In this document: piece after piece, positions 47,270 to 56,038 of the stretch | How the letters are laid out: the number at the start of each line of letters is the position of its first letter | Numbering within the stretch: the first letter of the stretch is position 1 | NCBI GenBank assembly: GCA_905214105.1 | Contig: CAJMKK010000004.1 | Coordinates: forward strand, 62,001 to 126,000 | From: an uncultured bacterium | GTDB taxonomy: Bacteria; Actinomycetota; Coriobacteriia; Coriobacteriales; Coriobacteriaceae | Reading direction: 5' to 3' | Length of the DNA stretch: 64,000 nucleotides | The notes under the pieces: generated by a model | The model's database searches: none | What the model was told of the DNA's origin: nothing | The model's input: only the letters and a program-made list of their open reading frames with translations | Program-made: the position numbers and the translations under genes

Positions 47270-49027
47270 TTACAGCTGCCAGGCAGCCGCTTCCTTTTGC
47301 AGCGCAACCATGCGGGCGAATTCTCCACCTGCCGCCTTGAGCTGCGCCGGAGTGCCCTGCTCGGCAACCACACCATCCTTGAGTACAACGATCTTATCGG
47401 CATTTTCTACCGTGCGCATACGGTGGGCGATCACGATAACTGTCTTTCCTGCGAGCAGGCGGGAGAGCGCCTGCTGCACCACGGTCTCGTTCTCCACATC
47501 CAAACTCGCCGTCGCCTCGTCCAGCAACACAATCGGCGCATCTTTGAGCAGCGCGCGGGCGATGGAGATGCGCTGGCGCTCGCCGCCGGACAGCTTGGAG
47601 CCGTTCTCGCCGATCATGGTGTCATAGCCCTGCGGCATGCGGCTCACAAACTCGTCGCAGTTGGCGGCACGCGCGGCAGCAAGCACTTCCTCATCGGTGG
47701 CATCGCGACGACCAAGACGGATGTTTCCCATCACCGTGTCGTCAAAGAGCAGCACGTCTTGGAACACAATGGCGTAGTCGCGCAGCAGCACCTCGGGATC
47801 CACGCTCGCAACATCCACGCCGCCCACGGTGACCGTGCCTTCGGTGGCGTCCCAAAAGCGCGCGGCCAGGCGGCTCACCGTAGACTTACCGGAACCCGAA
47901 GGACCGACCAGCGCCGTAACTTCGCCTTCCTTGGCGGTAAAGCTCACATCGGTAAGAACTTTCTCGCCGGCGCGGCCGTCCTCGCCCGCACCATAGCCAA
48001 ATGCCACGTGATCGAACACCACATCGTGGCCCACGGGCTCAAATTTCTCGCTGCCCCGCGCCACAGGCTCTTCCATGATGGAACGCATGCGCTTGGCAGA
48101 CGACTCGGCGACAAACAGCTCCGACACGAGCATAAGGGCCTGATCAAACGGCGCGTAGATACGGCTCACCATAAGCAGGAAGGCAAACATCACCAAAAAG
48201 TCGACCTGCCCGGAGGCGACCATCGTGGCGCCCGTGACCAGCGTGGTGGCAATGCCCAGACGCAGAATGGAGAAGGCGGAGTTGACCAGAAGCCCGTTGA
48301 CGAGCTCGCCCTTGGTGGTCTCGCGCTCCTCGACATCGATCACGGCGTTGAGCCCCTCAAGATAATGGGCCTCCTGGTTGGTGGCGCGGATTTCGCGCAC
48401 GCAGTCGAGCGTCTCCTGGATCGCCTCGGTGACCTTGACCTTCTCGGCGCGCACGCGGTCGAACACCGGGGTCATGGGGCCGCGTGTCAGATACAGCACG
48501 GCAAAGGCCACGGGAATGCTCCAAAACGCCGCGACCGCCAGCTGCCAGCAAAAGAACAGCGATGACGCGAACACAATGGCGCTTGCGATGATGGCGCCCC
48601 AGAGTTCTCCCAGCACATGGCTGTAGGCGTGCTCCATAGTCTGAACGTCACCCATGATGGTCTCGGTTAAATCGGCCAGATCACGACGACCAAAAAACGA
48701 CAACGGCAGTTTGCGCAAGCGCTCGGCGATCTCCATACGCTGCTTGCCGCACTCCTCGTAAAAGATGCAGTAGGTGTAGTAATACTGTTGCCAGTTAGAG
48801 GCAAAGAGCAACACGAAAAAGACCAGGAGGCCGCCCACGATCGGCAGGGCATCCGGCAGGTCAGCCCCGCTGGCGAAATGCTCGACAAAGCCGGCCATAA
48901 CCAGGAATAAAAAGCCCATGCCGGCCATGGTAATAAGATTGGTGAGCGCGGTCCAGAAGACACCGCGTTTTACGCCGGCGATGCCTTTATCGGATAGGAA
49001 ATACTTCTTTTGGAATGAGGCGAACAT
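47270..49027 (-). CDS. ABC transporter, permease-ATPase fusion B
   Basis: 585 residues: six membrane helices, then ATPase with Walker A VGPSGSGKS, Q-loop FQDVLLFD, signature LSGGERQR, Walker B IVLLDEAT and H-loop IAHR. It begins one base after the stop of its partner (TAAATG), so the two form a heterodimeric transporter. Half-transporters of this type paired with an AraC regulator are common in iron-siderophore uptake (YbtPQ-like) but also in drug export; substrate is inferred, not seen. Confidence 0.92.
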   Translation of the reverse strand: MFASFQKKYFLSDKGIAGVKRGVFWTALTNLITMAGMGFLFLVMAGFVEHFASGADLPDALPIVGGLLVFFVLLFASNWQQYYYTYCIFYEECGKQRMEIAERLRKLPLSFFGRRDLADLTETIMGDVQTMEHAYSHVLGELWGAIIASAIVFASSLFFCWQLAVAAFWSIPVAFAVLYLTRGPMTPVFDRVRAEKVKVTEAIQETLDCVREIRATNQEAHYLEGLNAVIDVEERETTKGELVNGLLVNSAFSILRLGIATTLVTGATMVASGQVDFLVMFAFLLMVSRIYAPFDQALMLVSELFVAESSAKRMRSIMEEPVARGSEKFEPVGHDVVFDHVAFGYGAGEDGRAGEKVLTDVSFTAKEGEVTALVGPSGSGKSTVSRLAARFWDATEGTVTVGGVDVASVDPEVLLRDYAIVFQDVLLFDDTVMGNIRLGRRDATDEEVLAAARAANCDEFVSRMPQGYDTMIGENGSKLSGGERQRISIARALLKDAPIVLLDEATASLDVENETVVQQALSRLLAGKTVIVIAHRMRTVENADKIVVLKDGVVAEQGTPAQLKAAGGEFARMVALQKEAAAWQL

Positions 49028-50854
49028 TTAGGCCTCGCCTCCCTTCGCGACGGCGGCATCCGCGGTCGTAGCAGTAATCTTCCAACTCGCGGCCTGCTCG
49101 TACTCGGCCCACATCTTGGCATACAGGCCATTTTGGGACAGCAGCTCGGCATGAGTACCCGACTCCTGCACGCTGCCCTGGTTAAGCACCACGATTTGGT
49201 CTGCGCCCACTACGGTCGAGAGCCGATGCGCAATCATAATGACCGTGCGACCCGCCGCCAGCTTGCTAAAGGCGCGCTGGATGAGCGCCTCGTTCTCGGG
49301 GTCGGCAAACGCCGTGGCCTCATCGAGCACCACGATAGGCGCGTCTTTAAGGATCGCGCGGGCGAGTGCCACGCGCTGGACCTCGCCGCCCGAAAGATAT
49401 GCTCCGCCGGCGCCGAGCATGGTGTTGATGCCCTGTGGGAGCTTGGCCACAATGTCGTCGCACTGAGCTGCGGAGAGGGCCGCACGTACTTCGTCATCAG
49501 TGGCCGTAGGCTTGGAGGCGCGCACGTTATCGGCAAGTGTTTGCCGGAACAGTTGGTTGGTCTGGAACACGAAGGCGACCTGGTCCATAAGCTCGTGTGG
49601 ATCCATATCGCGAACGTCCACACCGCCTACGAGCACTCGACCCGAGGAAACATCCCAAAAACGCGGGATCAGGCTTGCGCAGGTTGACTTACCGCCGCCC
49701 GAAGGACCCACCAGGGCGAGGGTACTACCAGCGGAAACGCTAAAACTCACATGGTTGACGGCAGGCGCCTCGGCGCCTTCGTAGGTAAAGCTCACATCCT
49801 CAAATCGCACGTCGTTGCCGGCAGGGTGCTTGGGTTGGGTGGGCACGGAGAGCTGCTTGGAATCCATAACGCTTCGGATGCGAGCCAGCGAATCGGCACT
49901 CATCTGAGAGGCCTCGCCCACAAACATGAGCTTGGTCATGGCCGTCGGCACCACGGCCGAAAATATCGCGTAAAACGTGAAGTTTGCCATAAAATGCGCG
50001 AAGTCCGTCTCGCCCGGTGCCAACAGCAACGCCACGGGCAGCAGGAATGCCACAAGACCATTGAGCGCGGTAAGGTTGAGCACCTGCGGGCCTCGGCAGA
50101 ACGTGCCCGAATAGTTTTGTGCCATGTCGGCGTATTCGGCGATCGCATCGTGGAAGGCCTTAAAGGAGTAGACCGTCTGCTGAAACACCTTGACCACGGG
50201 GATACCGCGTACGTATTCGGTACCGGTCTTGTTCATCTTGACCAGCGCGCCCATGTAGGCCTTCATAAACTCGCCGCCCTTGCCGCCCATCATGGTGGCC
50301 ATGGCGCCAAGCGAAACGGCGACCGAGATAAGGCATGCCGCGCCCAAGCGCCAATCGAGGGCGAAAAGCAGCACGAGCAAGCCCACGACCATGGCGGTGG
50401 CGCCGGCGATATCGGGTAGCATGTGCGCGAGCAGGGTCTCGGTGGAGGCGGCGCATCCGTCTACGATACGGCGCAGCTCACCGGTGGCATGCGTGTCAAA
50501 GTAGCCAAGCGGCAGCTTAAGCAGGTGCTCGCTCGCAGTCTTCCGAATATTGGACGCGCAGCGAAACGCGGACAGGTGCGTGCACATGAGCCCCACGAAA
50601 TACACTACGATGCTTGCCAGGGCAAAACCAACGGCCCACCAGCCATACATCGCGATATCGGTGGCTTCGCTCCAGTTAGGCGCCACAGCGATAAGGTCTC
50701 GCGCGACAAACCAGATGCACACGTACGGACCAAAGCCCAGCAGCTGCGAGAGCGCCGAGAGCGCCATGCCCAAATACGTTAGGAATTTACGGTCACCAGC
50801 ATACGCGAGCAACTCGCCGATGCCTCCACCTTCCCTTTTTGATCCCTTTGCCAT
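49028..50854 (-). CDS. ABC transporter, permease-ATPase fusion A
   Basis: 608 residues: six membrane helices (first near 30-50), then ATPase with Walker A VGPSGGGKS, signature LSGGEVQR, Walker B IVVLDEAT, H-loop IAHR. The start at 50854 (MAKGSK) has AAAGGAA upstream; a further open frame reaches into the promoter and is rejected. First gene of the two-gene transporter. The palindrome GTTAGCCATGGCT lies 53-71 nt upstream, between it and the divergent AraC regulator. Confidence 0.92.
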   Translation of the reverse strand: MAKGSKREGGGIGELLAYAGDRKFLTYLGMALSALSQLLGFGPYVCIWFVARDLIAVAPNWSEATDIAMYGWWAVGFALASIVVYFVGLMCTHLSAFRCASNIRKTASEHLLKLPLGYFDTHATGELRRIVDGCAASTETLLAHMLPDIAGATAMVVGLLVLLFALDWRLGAACLISVAVSLGAMATMMGGKGGEFMKAYMGALVKMNKTGTEYVRGIPVVKVFQQTVYSFKAFHDAIAEYADMAQNYSGTFCRGPQVLNLTALNGLVAFLLPVALLLAPGETDFAHFMANFTFYAIFSAVVPTAMTKLMFVGEASQMSADSLARIRSVMDSKQLSVPTQPKHPAGNDVRFEDVSFTYEGAEAPAVNHVSFSVSAGSTLALVGPSGGGKSTCASLIPRFWDVSSGRVLVGGVDVRDMDPHELMDQVAFVFQTNQLFRQTLADNVRASKPTATDDEVRAALSAAQCDDIVAKLPQGINTMLGAGGAYLSGGEVQRVALARAILKDAPIVVLDEATAFADPENEALIQRAFSKLAAGRTVIMIAHRLSTVVGADQIVVLNQGSVQESGTHAELLSQNGLYAKMWAEYEQAASWKITATTADAAVAKGGEA

Positions 50855-50906
50855 GAGATTCCTTTCTAACGGCTTGAGAGTTAACCGTAATGAACTTATC
50901 ATTGAT

Positions 50907-50925
50907 GTGTTAGCCATGGCTCACA
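50907..50925. promoter_or_regulatory. Metal-type palindrome in ABC/AraC promoter
   Basis: GTGTTAGCCATGGCTCACA, near-palindromic. It shares GTTAGCCATGGCT with the site at 47183 (there on the minus strand). It lies between the divergent ABC and AraC starts. Confidence 0.65.
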
Positions 50926-50968
50926 ATCAAGCCAGGCGTGGACGTTTCTGCAAAGGAAAGGGACGCTT

Positions 50969-51973
50969 TTGCAAATACGGCGGGCAGCGACCGACATAAC
51001 CGAGCTCTACGCACCGCAGTTTGAGCAGTTTGGCCTGGAGCTTACCGGCAAGGGCGCCGTCTTTACCGGCGAGGTGGCAAACGATCGGGCGCACGGACGC
51101 GCATGGATCATGCCTCTTTCCCCCGCCTGCATCGTTATGGAGCATTTCATTACCCCGATGCACGATATGTACCTGGCCGAATACACACCCGAACCGTACG
51201 CGTGCGTGAGCGAGGTCAGCGCGCCCACGCTCATGTGCATGCCCGAAGCCGGCATAACGCCTGCGAACCTTAAACCCCTGCATGGACCGTGGCCAAACAA
51301 TGCCGTGTGCAGCTTTATCCAAGATAACTGTGGCGAGGAGTTAAGCCCGCTGTTTGCAGGGCGGCTCTATCACTCGCGCTCAGTGCTCTTTTTGCCTGGA
51401 TATTTTGACGAACTGGAGCATCGGTATCCCACTGAATTCGCGGGAGTCTTTGAGGCGTTTGCCGAGCCGTGGCACGAGGAGGCGACGTCTGCCATCTGCC
51501 ACACGCTGCGCCGGATTAACGAGGACCGCGCCCGCACCGTAGGCGGACACGTCTATATGCAAGGCATCGTGGAGACCATGGTCGCGGAGCTCGCCTGTTC
51601 GCACGCGGCCCACAAGCAGGCGCGGCGGGCGGCAGACACACGCGTCAGCATAACCATTGCCGAAGAAGCAACGGCAATGATTGAGCGCGCGCTCGACAAA
51701 GGCAGGCGTGTGGGTATCAACGAGGTGGCCGAGAGGCTCTACACAAGCCGCTCCAAGCTATGCGCCACCTTTAAGGCCCAAACTGGCGAGTCCCTGGGCA
51801 CCTACATTCGCAGACGCCGTATGGAACGAGCACAGGACCTTTTGGCCGATAGCGCGCTCACGATAGCGCAGGTGGCAGAGCGTCTAGGCTACCCTCAGCA
51901 GGCCGCCTTCGCCCAAGCCTTCAAGCAACACACCGGCACCACTCCCACCGCTTGGCGCTCCCAACATATATAA
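50969..51973 (+). CDS. AraC-family transcription regulator
   Basis: 334 residues. The C-terminal AraC DNA-binding domain has two helix-turn-helix motifs: INEVAERLYTSRSKLCATFKAQTG and LTIAQVAERLGYPQQAAFAQAFKQHTG (each read as successive motifs of the domain), ending TPTAWRSQHI. The N-terminal half is a sensor domain of unknown ligand. The start is a TTG at 50969, with GGAAAGGGA upstream. AraC genes beside such ABC pairs often respond to the transported siderophore. Confidence 0.87.
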   Translation: MQIRRAATDITELYAPQFEQFGLELTGKGAVFTGEVANDRAHGRAWIMPLSPACIVMEHFITPMHDMYLAEYTPEPYACVSEVSAPTLMCMPEAGITPANLKPLHGPWPNNAVCSFIQDNCGEELSPLFAGRLYHSRSVLFLPGYFDELEHRYPTEFAGVFEAFAEPWHEEATSAICHTLRRINEDRARTVGGHVYMQGIVETMVAELACSHAAHKQARRAADTRVSITIAEEATAMIERALDKGRRVGINEVAERLYTSRSKLCATFKAQTGESLGTYIRRRRMERAQDLLADSALTIAQVAERLGYPQQAAFAQAFKQHTGTTPTAWRSQHI

Positions 51974-52049
51974 AGAATGAAGGCGCCAACGGCGCCCTCA
52001 TTCACCAAATTCAATCCAGCGCGCCTGACCCGAACGGCTGTGTCGTCGC

Positions 52050-52192
52050 GGAACCCGGGAGCCCCGGCAGGGCGGGTGCTTGCTCAAAATGAGTTCCGCA
52101 CGCAAAGAAGGCCACTTAATGTGGCCTTCGTCTTGCGCAGGACTGTTCGAAATTTTGAGGAAGCACCCGCCCTGCCGGGGCTCCCGGGTTCC
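52050..52192. repeat. Giant covarying inverted-repeat element, copy 2
   Basis: The arms 52050-52090 and 52152-52192 pair in 40 of 41 positions, starting GGAACCCGGGAGCCCCGG. The interior has GAGTTCCGCACG (52091-52102), 10 nt, CACTTAATGTG (52113-52123), 15 nt, then AGGACTGTTCGA (52139-52150), matching copy 1 block for block. The inner stem is GAAGGCCAC/GTGGCCTTC instead of GGAGAGCAC/GTGCTCTCC. It begins 3 nt past the gatB stop and lies between convergent genes. Confidence 0.92.
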
Positions 52193-52195
52193 CGT

Positions 52196-53872
52196 TTACG
52201 AGAGCGACGTTCTCAGCAACTCGTTGAAGAGCTTCGGGTTGCCCTTGCCGCGGCTCGCCTTCATGCACTGGCCCACCAAAAAGCCGATGACCTTCTGGTT
52301 GCCGTCACGATACTGCTGTGCCTGATCGGCGCAGTTTGCCAGCACCTCGTCCACGATCGGCTGCAGCGCGCCGGCATCGCTCACCTGACGCATGCCGCGC
52401 TCGTCGACGATCTTGTTGGGGTCGTCGCCGGTCTGGGCCATGGCCTCAAAGACCTCGTGCGCCTGGTTGGAGCTGATAGCATCGGTCGCCAGCAGCTTGG
52501 CAAGGGCTGCCACCTGAGCCGGCGCGATGCCGGACTCGGCGAGCGACACGCCTGCGCCCTTAAGGTAGGCGATCATCTCGTTCACCAGCAAGTTTGCAAC
52601 CGTCTGGGCCTCCTTGCCGGCCATACCGGCAGCGGCGGCCTCAAAGAACTCGGCAAACTCCGGGTCGCCAGCAATCTGCTCGGCATCGGCCGCCTTAATG
52701 CCAAAGTCGGCCTCAAAACGGACGCGCTTAGCATCGGGCAGCTCGGGGATCTCGCCACGGCAGCGGTCGATGAACTCATCGTCCAGGTCGAACGGCGCCA
52801 GGTCGGGATCGGGGAACAGGCGATAGTCGTCGGCCGTCTCCTTCACACGCATGACCACGGTGCGCTTGCGGCTGGGCTCCCAGTGGCGGGTCTCCTGATA
52901 GATGATGCCGCCCTCCTCGAGTACCTCGGCCTGGCGGCAGATCTCGTAGGCAAGGCCGTCATGCAGGCTCTTAAACGAGTTGAGGTTCTTGAGCTCGGTC
53001 TTGGTGCCCAGCTTGGTCTCGCCGCGGCGGCGCAGCGACACGTTGCCGTCGCAGCGCATGGAACCCTTCTCCATGGAGCAGTCGGAAATGCCCAGCGTCA
53101 CAAAGATGCGACGGAGCTTTTCCATAAACAGGCGAGCCTCCTCGGGCGTGCGCAGATCGGGCTCAGTCACGAGCTCGATCAAAGGCGTGCCGCAGCGGTT
53201 GTAGTCGACGAGCGACTCGGCCGCGGCGGTAATACGGCCCTCGGCACCGCCCACGTGCACCATCTTGGCGGCGTCCTCCTCCATGTGGATGCGCAGGATG
53301 CGGATGGGCACGGTGTAGGAACCGTCCTCGCGACGCTCGGGCATCTGCAGGTTGGAGGCATCGTAGCTGGCCAAGTGACCGGCACGCTGATTGCCCTCGC
53401 GCATGGTCGACGTCATGGACGTGGACAGGCCCTCGGCGTTGGCCGAAGCGCTCGCCAGGCTCTGGGCCTCGGCCTCGCCAAACGCGCAGTCGGGGCGCTC
53501 GGCGGCACCGCGACCGGTCACGTCCAGATCCAGGTGACCGTACATGGCAAAAGCGACCGGACCCTGCGTGGTCTGGAAGTTCTTGGCCATGTCGGGATAG
53601 AAGTAGTGCTTGCGGTAGAACATCGAGTGGCGCTGAATCTCGCAGTTGGTGGCGAGGCCGGCCTTGACGATGCTCTCGATGGCGCGCTTGTTGGGCACCG
53701 GCAGGGCGCCGGGCAGGCCCAGGCATACCGGGCACACGTTGGCGTTGGGCTCGTCATCGTGGCTAAGCTTGCAGTTGCAGAACATCTTGGTATCGAGTGC
53801 GGTGAGCTCGGTATGGATCTCCAGGCCGATCACGGCCTCCCAATCCTGCAGGACCTCGGAAAGCTCCTTCAT
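52196..53872 (-). CDS. gatB: Asp/Glu-tRNA amidotransferase subunit B
   Basis: 558 residues, longer than the usual 475-500. It binds misacylated tRNA for amidation by GatA. Motifs: VIGLEIHTEL near the N-terminus, zinc cysteines C32, C34, C47 and C50, KHYFYPDMAKNFQ, then RILRIHMEEDAAKMVH, LVDYNRCGTPLIELVTEPD and MEKGSMRCDGNVSL. An insertion of about 65 residues (roughly 118-185) sits between the YPD and RIH blocks. The C-terminus is the YqeY-like tRNA-binding tail. It overlaps gatA by 1 nt (TAATG). Confidence 0.95.
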   Translation of the reverse strand: MKELSEVLQDWEAVIGLEIHTELTALDTKMFCNCKLSHDDEPNANVCPVCLGLPGALPVPNKRAIESIVKAGLATNCEIQRHSMFYRKHYFYPDMAKNFQTTQGPVAFAMYGHLDLDVTGRGAAERPDCAFGEAEAQSLASASANAEGLSTSMTSTMREGNQRAGHLASYDASNLQMPERREDGSYTVPIRILRIHMEEDAAKMVHVGGAEGRITAAAESLVDYNRCGTPLIELVTEPDLRTPEEARLFMEKLRRIFVTLGISDCSMEKGSMRCDGNVSLRRRGETKLGTKTELKNLNSFKSLHDGLAYEICRQAEVLEEGGIIYQETRHWEPSRKRTVVMRVKETADDYRLFPDPDLAPFDLDDEFIDRCRGEIPELPDAKRVRFEADFGIKAADAEQIAGDPEFAEFFEAAAAGMAGKEAQTVANLLVNEMIAYLKGAGVSLAESGIAPAQVAALAKLLATDAISSNQAHEVFEAMAQTGDDPNKIVDERGMRQVSDAGALQPIVDEVLANCADQAQQYRDGNQKVIGFLVGQCMKASRGKGNPKLFNELLRTSLS

Positions 53873-55386
53873 TACAGCTCGCCTCCCTTCCCGGCAAAAT
53901 CGGGCGCGACGGAAAGCGCGGGCGCACCCGTGGCGGTATCGGCAAAGCCGCGCTCCAGGGCGCGGGCAAACGTGAGCAGCTGACGGTCCTTAAAGGCAGG
54001 TCCCACCAGCTGGGCAGAAACGGGCAGCTGAGTATCCTCGCCCAGGCCCAGCGGCACCGAGATGCCACCGTTGCCGCAGATGTTGAGCGAGATGGTGTAC
54101 AGGTCGGAGAGGTACATCTGCGTGGGGTCGCTGATCTCGCCAAACTTAAAGGCCGTGCGCGGCGAGGCGGGCATGAGGATGGTGTCCACCTTGGCATACG
54201 CGGCGTCGTAGTCCTGCGTGATAAGCGTGCGGGCCTTTTGCGCAGCGTAGTAGTACTTGTCGTACACGCCCGAGCTCAGCAGGTAGGCGCCGAGCATCTG
54301 ACGGCGCTTGGCCTCGGCGCCAAAGCCGTGGGCGCGGCTGAGCGAGCTCTGGTCGGACAAGTTGGCGCAGCCCTCCTCCTGGTAGCCGTAGCGAATGCCG
54401 TCGAAGCGGGCCAGGTTGGAGAACGCCTCGGCCGGGCCGATGACGTAGTAGGCGGCGATGGCGGCGTCCAGGTGCGGCAGGTCGACCTCGACCAGCTCGG
54501 CGCCCTGGTTCTGCAGCTCCTGGGCGGCGCGCTGAACAGCGGCCTTGACCTCGGGCGTCAGACCCTCGGCCTCCATAAACGCAGGGATGATGCCCACGCG
54601 CTTGCCCTCGATGCTGTCGTTGAGATGCTCGGTAAAGTCGACGGCGCAATCCTGGCTGGTGCAGTCGTACGGATCGTGGCCCGCACCGGTGAGCGCGTTC
54701 ATGGCCAGCGCGACATCCTCGACCGTGCGGCCAAAGGGTCCCACCTGGTCGAGCGACGAGCCAAAGGCAACCACGCCGTAGCGGCTCACGGCGCCATACG
54801 TGGGCTTAAAGCCCACCACGCCGCACAGCGACGCCGGCTGGCGAATGGAGCCGCCGGTGTCCGAGCCCAGCGAGAGCGCGACCTCGCCCGCGGCAACGGC
54901 GGCAGCAGAACCGCCCGAGGAGCCGCCGGGCACGCGCTCGGTATCCCAGGGGTTGTTGGTGCGGTGGAACGCCGAGCTCTCGGTGGAGCTGCCAAAGGCA
55001 AACTCGTCCATGTTGGCCTTGCCCATGGGCAGGCAGCCGGCGTCGAGCATGCGCTGGACGCAGGTGGCGGTGTAGACGCTCTGGTAGTCCCCGAGCATGC
55101 GGGAGGCGCAGGTGGTGCGCGTGCCCACGAGGTTCATGTTGTCCTTAATGGCCAGCGGCACGCCCGCGAGCGGGGGCAGCGGCTTGCCTGCGGCACGGTC
55201 GGCATCCACGCGCGCAGCGGCCTCGAGCGCGAGCTCGGGCGCCACCTGCAAAAATGCCTGGACCCCGCCCTCGCGCGCCTCGATGGCGGCAAGAGAGGCC
55301 TGGGCCACCTCGGTAGCGGTAAAGTCGCCGGCGGCAACGCCCGCGGCGATCTGCGCGGCGGTAAGGGAATCGAAACTCTGCGCCAT
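53872..55386 (-). CDS. gatA: Asp/Glu-tRNA amidotransferase subunit A
   Basis: 504 residues of the amidase-signature family. It releases ammonia from glutamine and performs transamidation. The Ser-cisSer-Lys triad region: IKDNMN (catalytic Lys) and GGSSGGSAAAVAAGEVALSLGSDTGGSIRQPA (cut here into its known GSSGGS and GSDTGGSIR blocks). Length and start are normal. It is translationally coupled to gatC and gatB by TAATG overlaps. Confidence 0.97.
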   Translation of the reverse strand: MAQSFDSLTAAQIAAGVAAGDFTATEVAQASLAAIEAREGGVQAFLQVAPELALEAAARVDADRAAGKPLPPLAGVPLAIKDNMNLVGTRTTCASRMLGDYQSVYTATCVQRMLDAGCLPMGKANMDEFAFGSSTESSAFHRTNNPWDTERVPGGSSGGSAAAVAAGEVALSLGSDTGGSIRQPASLCGVVGFKPTYGAVSRYGVVAFGSSLDQVGPFGRTVEDVALAMNALTGAGHDPYDCTSQDCAVDFTEHLNDSIEGKRVGIIPAFMEAEGLTPEVKAAVQRAAQELQNQGAELVEVDLPHLDAAIAAYYVIGPAEAFSNLARFDGIRYGYQEEGCANLSDQSSLSRAHGFGAEAKRRQMLGAYLLSSGVYDKYYYAAQKARTLITQDYDAAYAKVDTILMPASPRTAFKFGEISDPTQMYLSDLYTISLNICGNGGISVPLGLGEDTQLPVSAQLVGPAFKDRQLLTFARALERGFADTATGAPALSVAPDFAGKGGEL

Positions 55387-55697
55387 TACTCGCTCTCCCC
55401 CTCTCCCAAAATGGACGGCACGCGGAAGTAGCGGTCGCGCGCGCTGCCGGCGTTCTCGAGCGCAACGTCGAGCGGCAGATCGCGCTCGGGCTCGCGCAGG
55501 TCGTCGCCCATCACGTTGGACAGGCTTCCGATGGGATGGAACGTGGGCTCCACGTCGGGCAAGTCATATTGCAAGACGGGCTCGAGCATCTGGACGGCGT
55601 CATTCATGTAGGACGTCATCTGGGTGAGCTCGTCATCGGTCAGTGCGATCTTTGCGTACTCGGCGATGCCGCGCACGTCTTTCTCGCTGAGTGCCAT
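55386..55697 (-). CDS. gatC: Asp/Glu-tRNA amidotransferase subunit C
   Basis: 103 residues: the helical GatC with VRGIAEYAKIALTDDEL and DVEPTFHPIG, which wraps GatA and GatB. The start at 55697 (MALSEKD) has GGGAG upstream; a further ATG at 55715 is not used. First gene of gatC-gatA-gatB. Confidence 0.96.
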   Translation of the reverse strand: MALSEKDVRGIAEYAKIALTDDELTQMTSYMNDAVQMLEPVLQYDLPDVEPTFHPIGSLSNVMGDDLREPERDLPLDVALENAGSARDRYFRVPSILGEGESE

Positions 55698-55796
55698 AGG
55701 CGCTCCCTTCCGCATAACAGATAAACCGCTCTAGTATACAAGGCAACGCCACTTGGAGCAGGCGCTTTACCTAAATGCAGCGAAAACGTAACGAGG

Positions 55797-55915
55797 GCGG
55801 TGGGCTGGCAGGCGGCGGGCTGGCGGTTCTGCAGCGAAACTGCGCCGTCCGTAGCGAAAACCGTACTGCCCGCAACGAAGACCGTCTCGCCCGCAACGAA
55901 GCCGTCCGCAACGAA
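55797..55915. repeat. Degenerate CGCAACGAAG repeats
   Basis: Short units of about 16-21 bp, (C/T)GCAACGAA(G/A)..CCGT, repeat imperfectly several times between 55840 and 55915, after a GGCGGGCTGGC-rich stretch. On the minus strand this reads as a (F-V-A-x-G) peptide repeat, but no ribosome site supports a gene. Confidence 0.5.
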
Positions 55916-55918
55916 AAG

Positions 55919-55975
55919 CATCACAACATTCGACACTTTTCGCCAAAATCGCGATTTTCATCGAATGTTGTGATG
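55919..55975. repeat. 15-bp-stem hairpin with inner palindrome
   Basis: CATCACAACATTCGA (55919-55933) pairs perfectly with TCGAATGTTGTGATG (55961-55975). The 27-nt loop contains the palindrome AAAATCGCGATTTT (55945-55958). Confidence 0.8.
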
Positions 55976-55990
55976 GTTTGGAAGCCCCCG

Positions 55991-56025
55991 ACCACCACAA
56001 AGGTACCTGTCCCCATTGTGGTGGT
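55991..56025. repeat. CAAAGG...CCCC hairpin after sortase gene
   Basis: ACCACCACAA (55991-56000) pairs with TTGTGGTGGT (56016-56025), with GGTACCTGTCCCC between. It matches the element at 22941-22972 (opposite strand) at 29 of 32 positions. It lies 13 nt past the sortase stop. Confidence 0.8.
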
Positions 56026-56038
56026 TCTGAACGATGTC

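Noticed and set aside
51977..53983. 668-codon open frame on the plus strand
   Set aside because: Runs through the inverted-repeat element and antisense to gatB; shadow frame.
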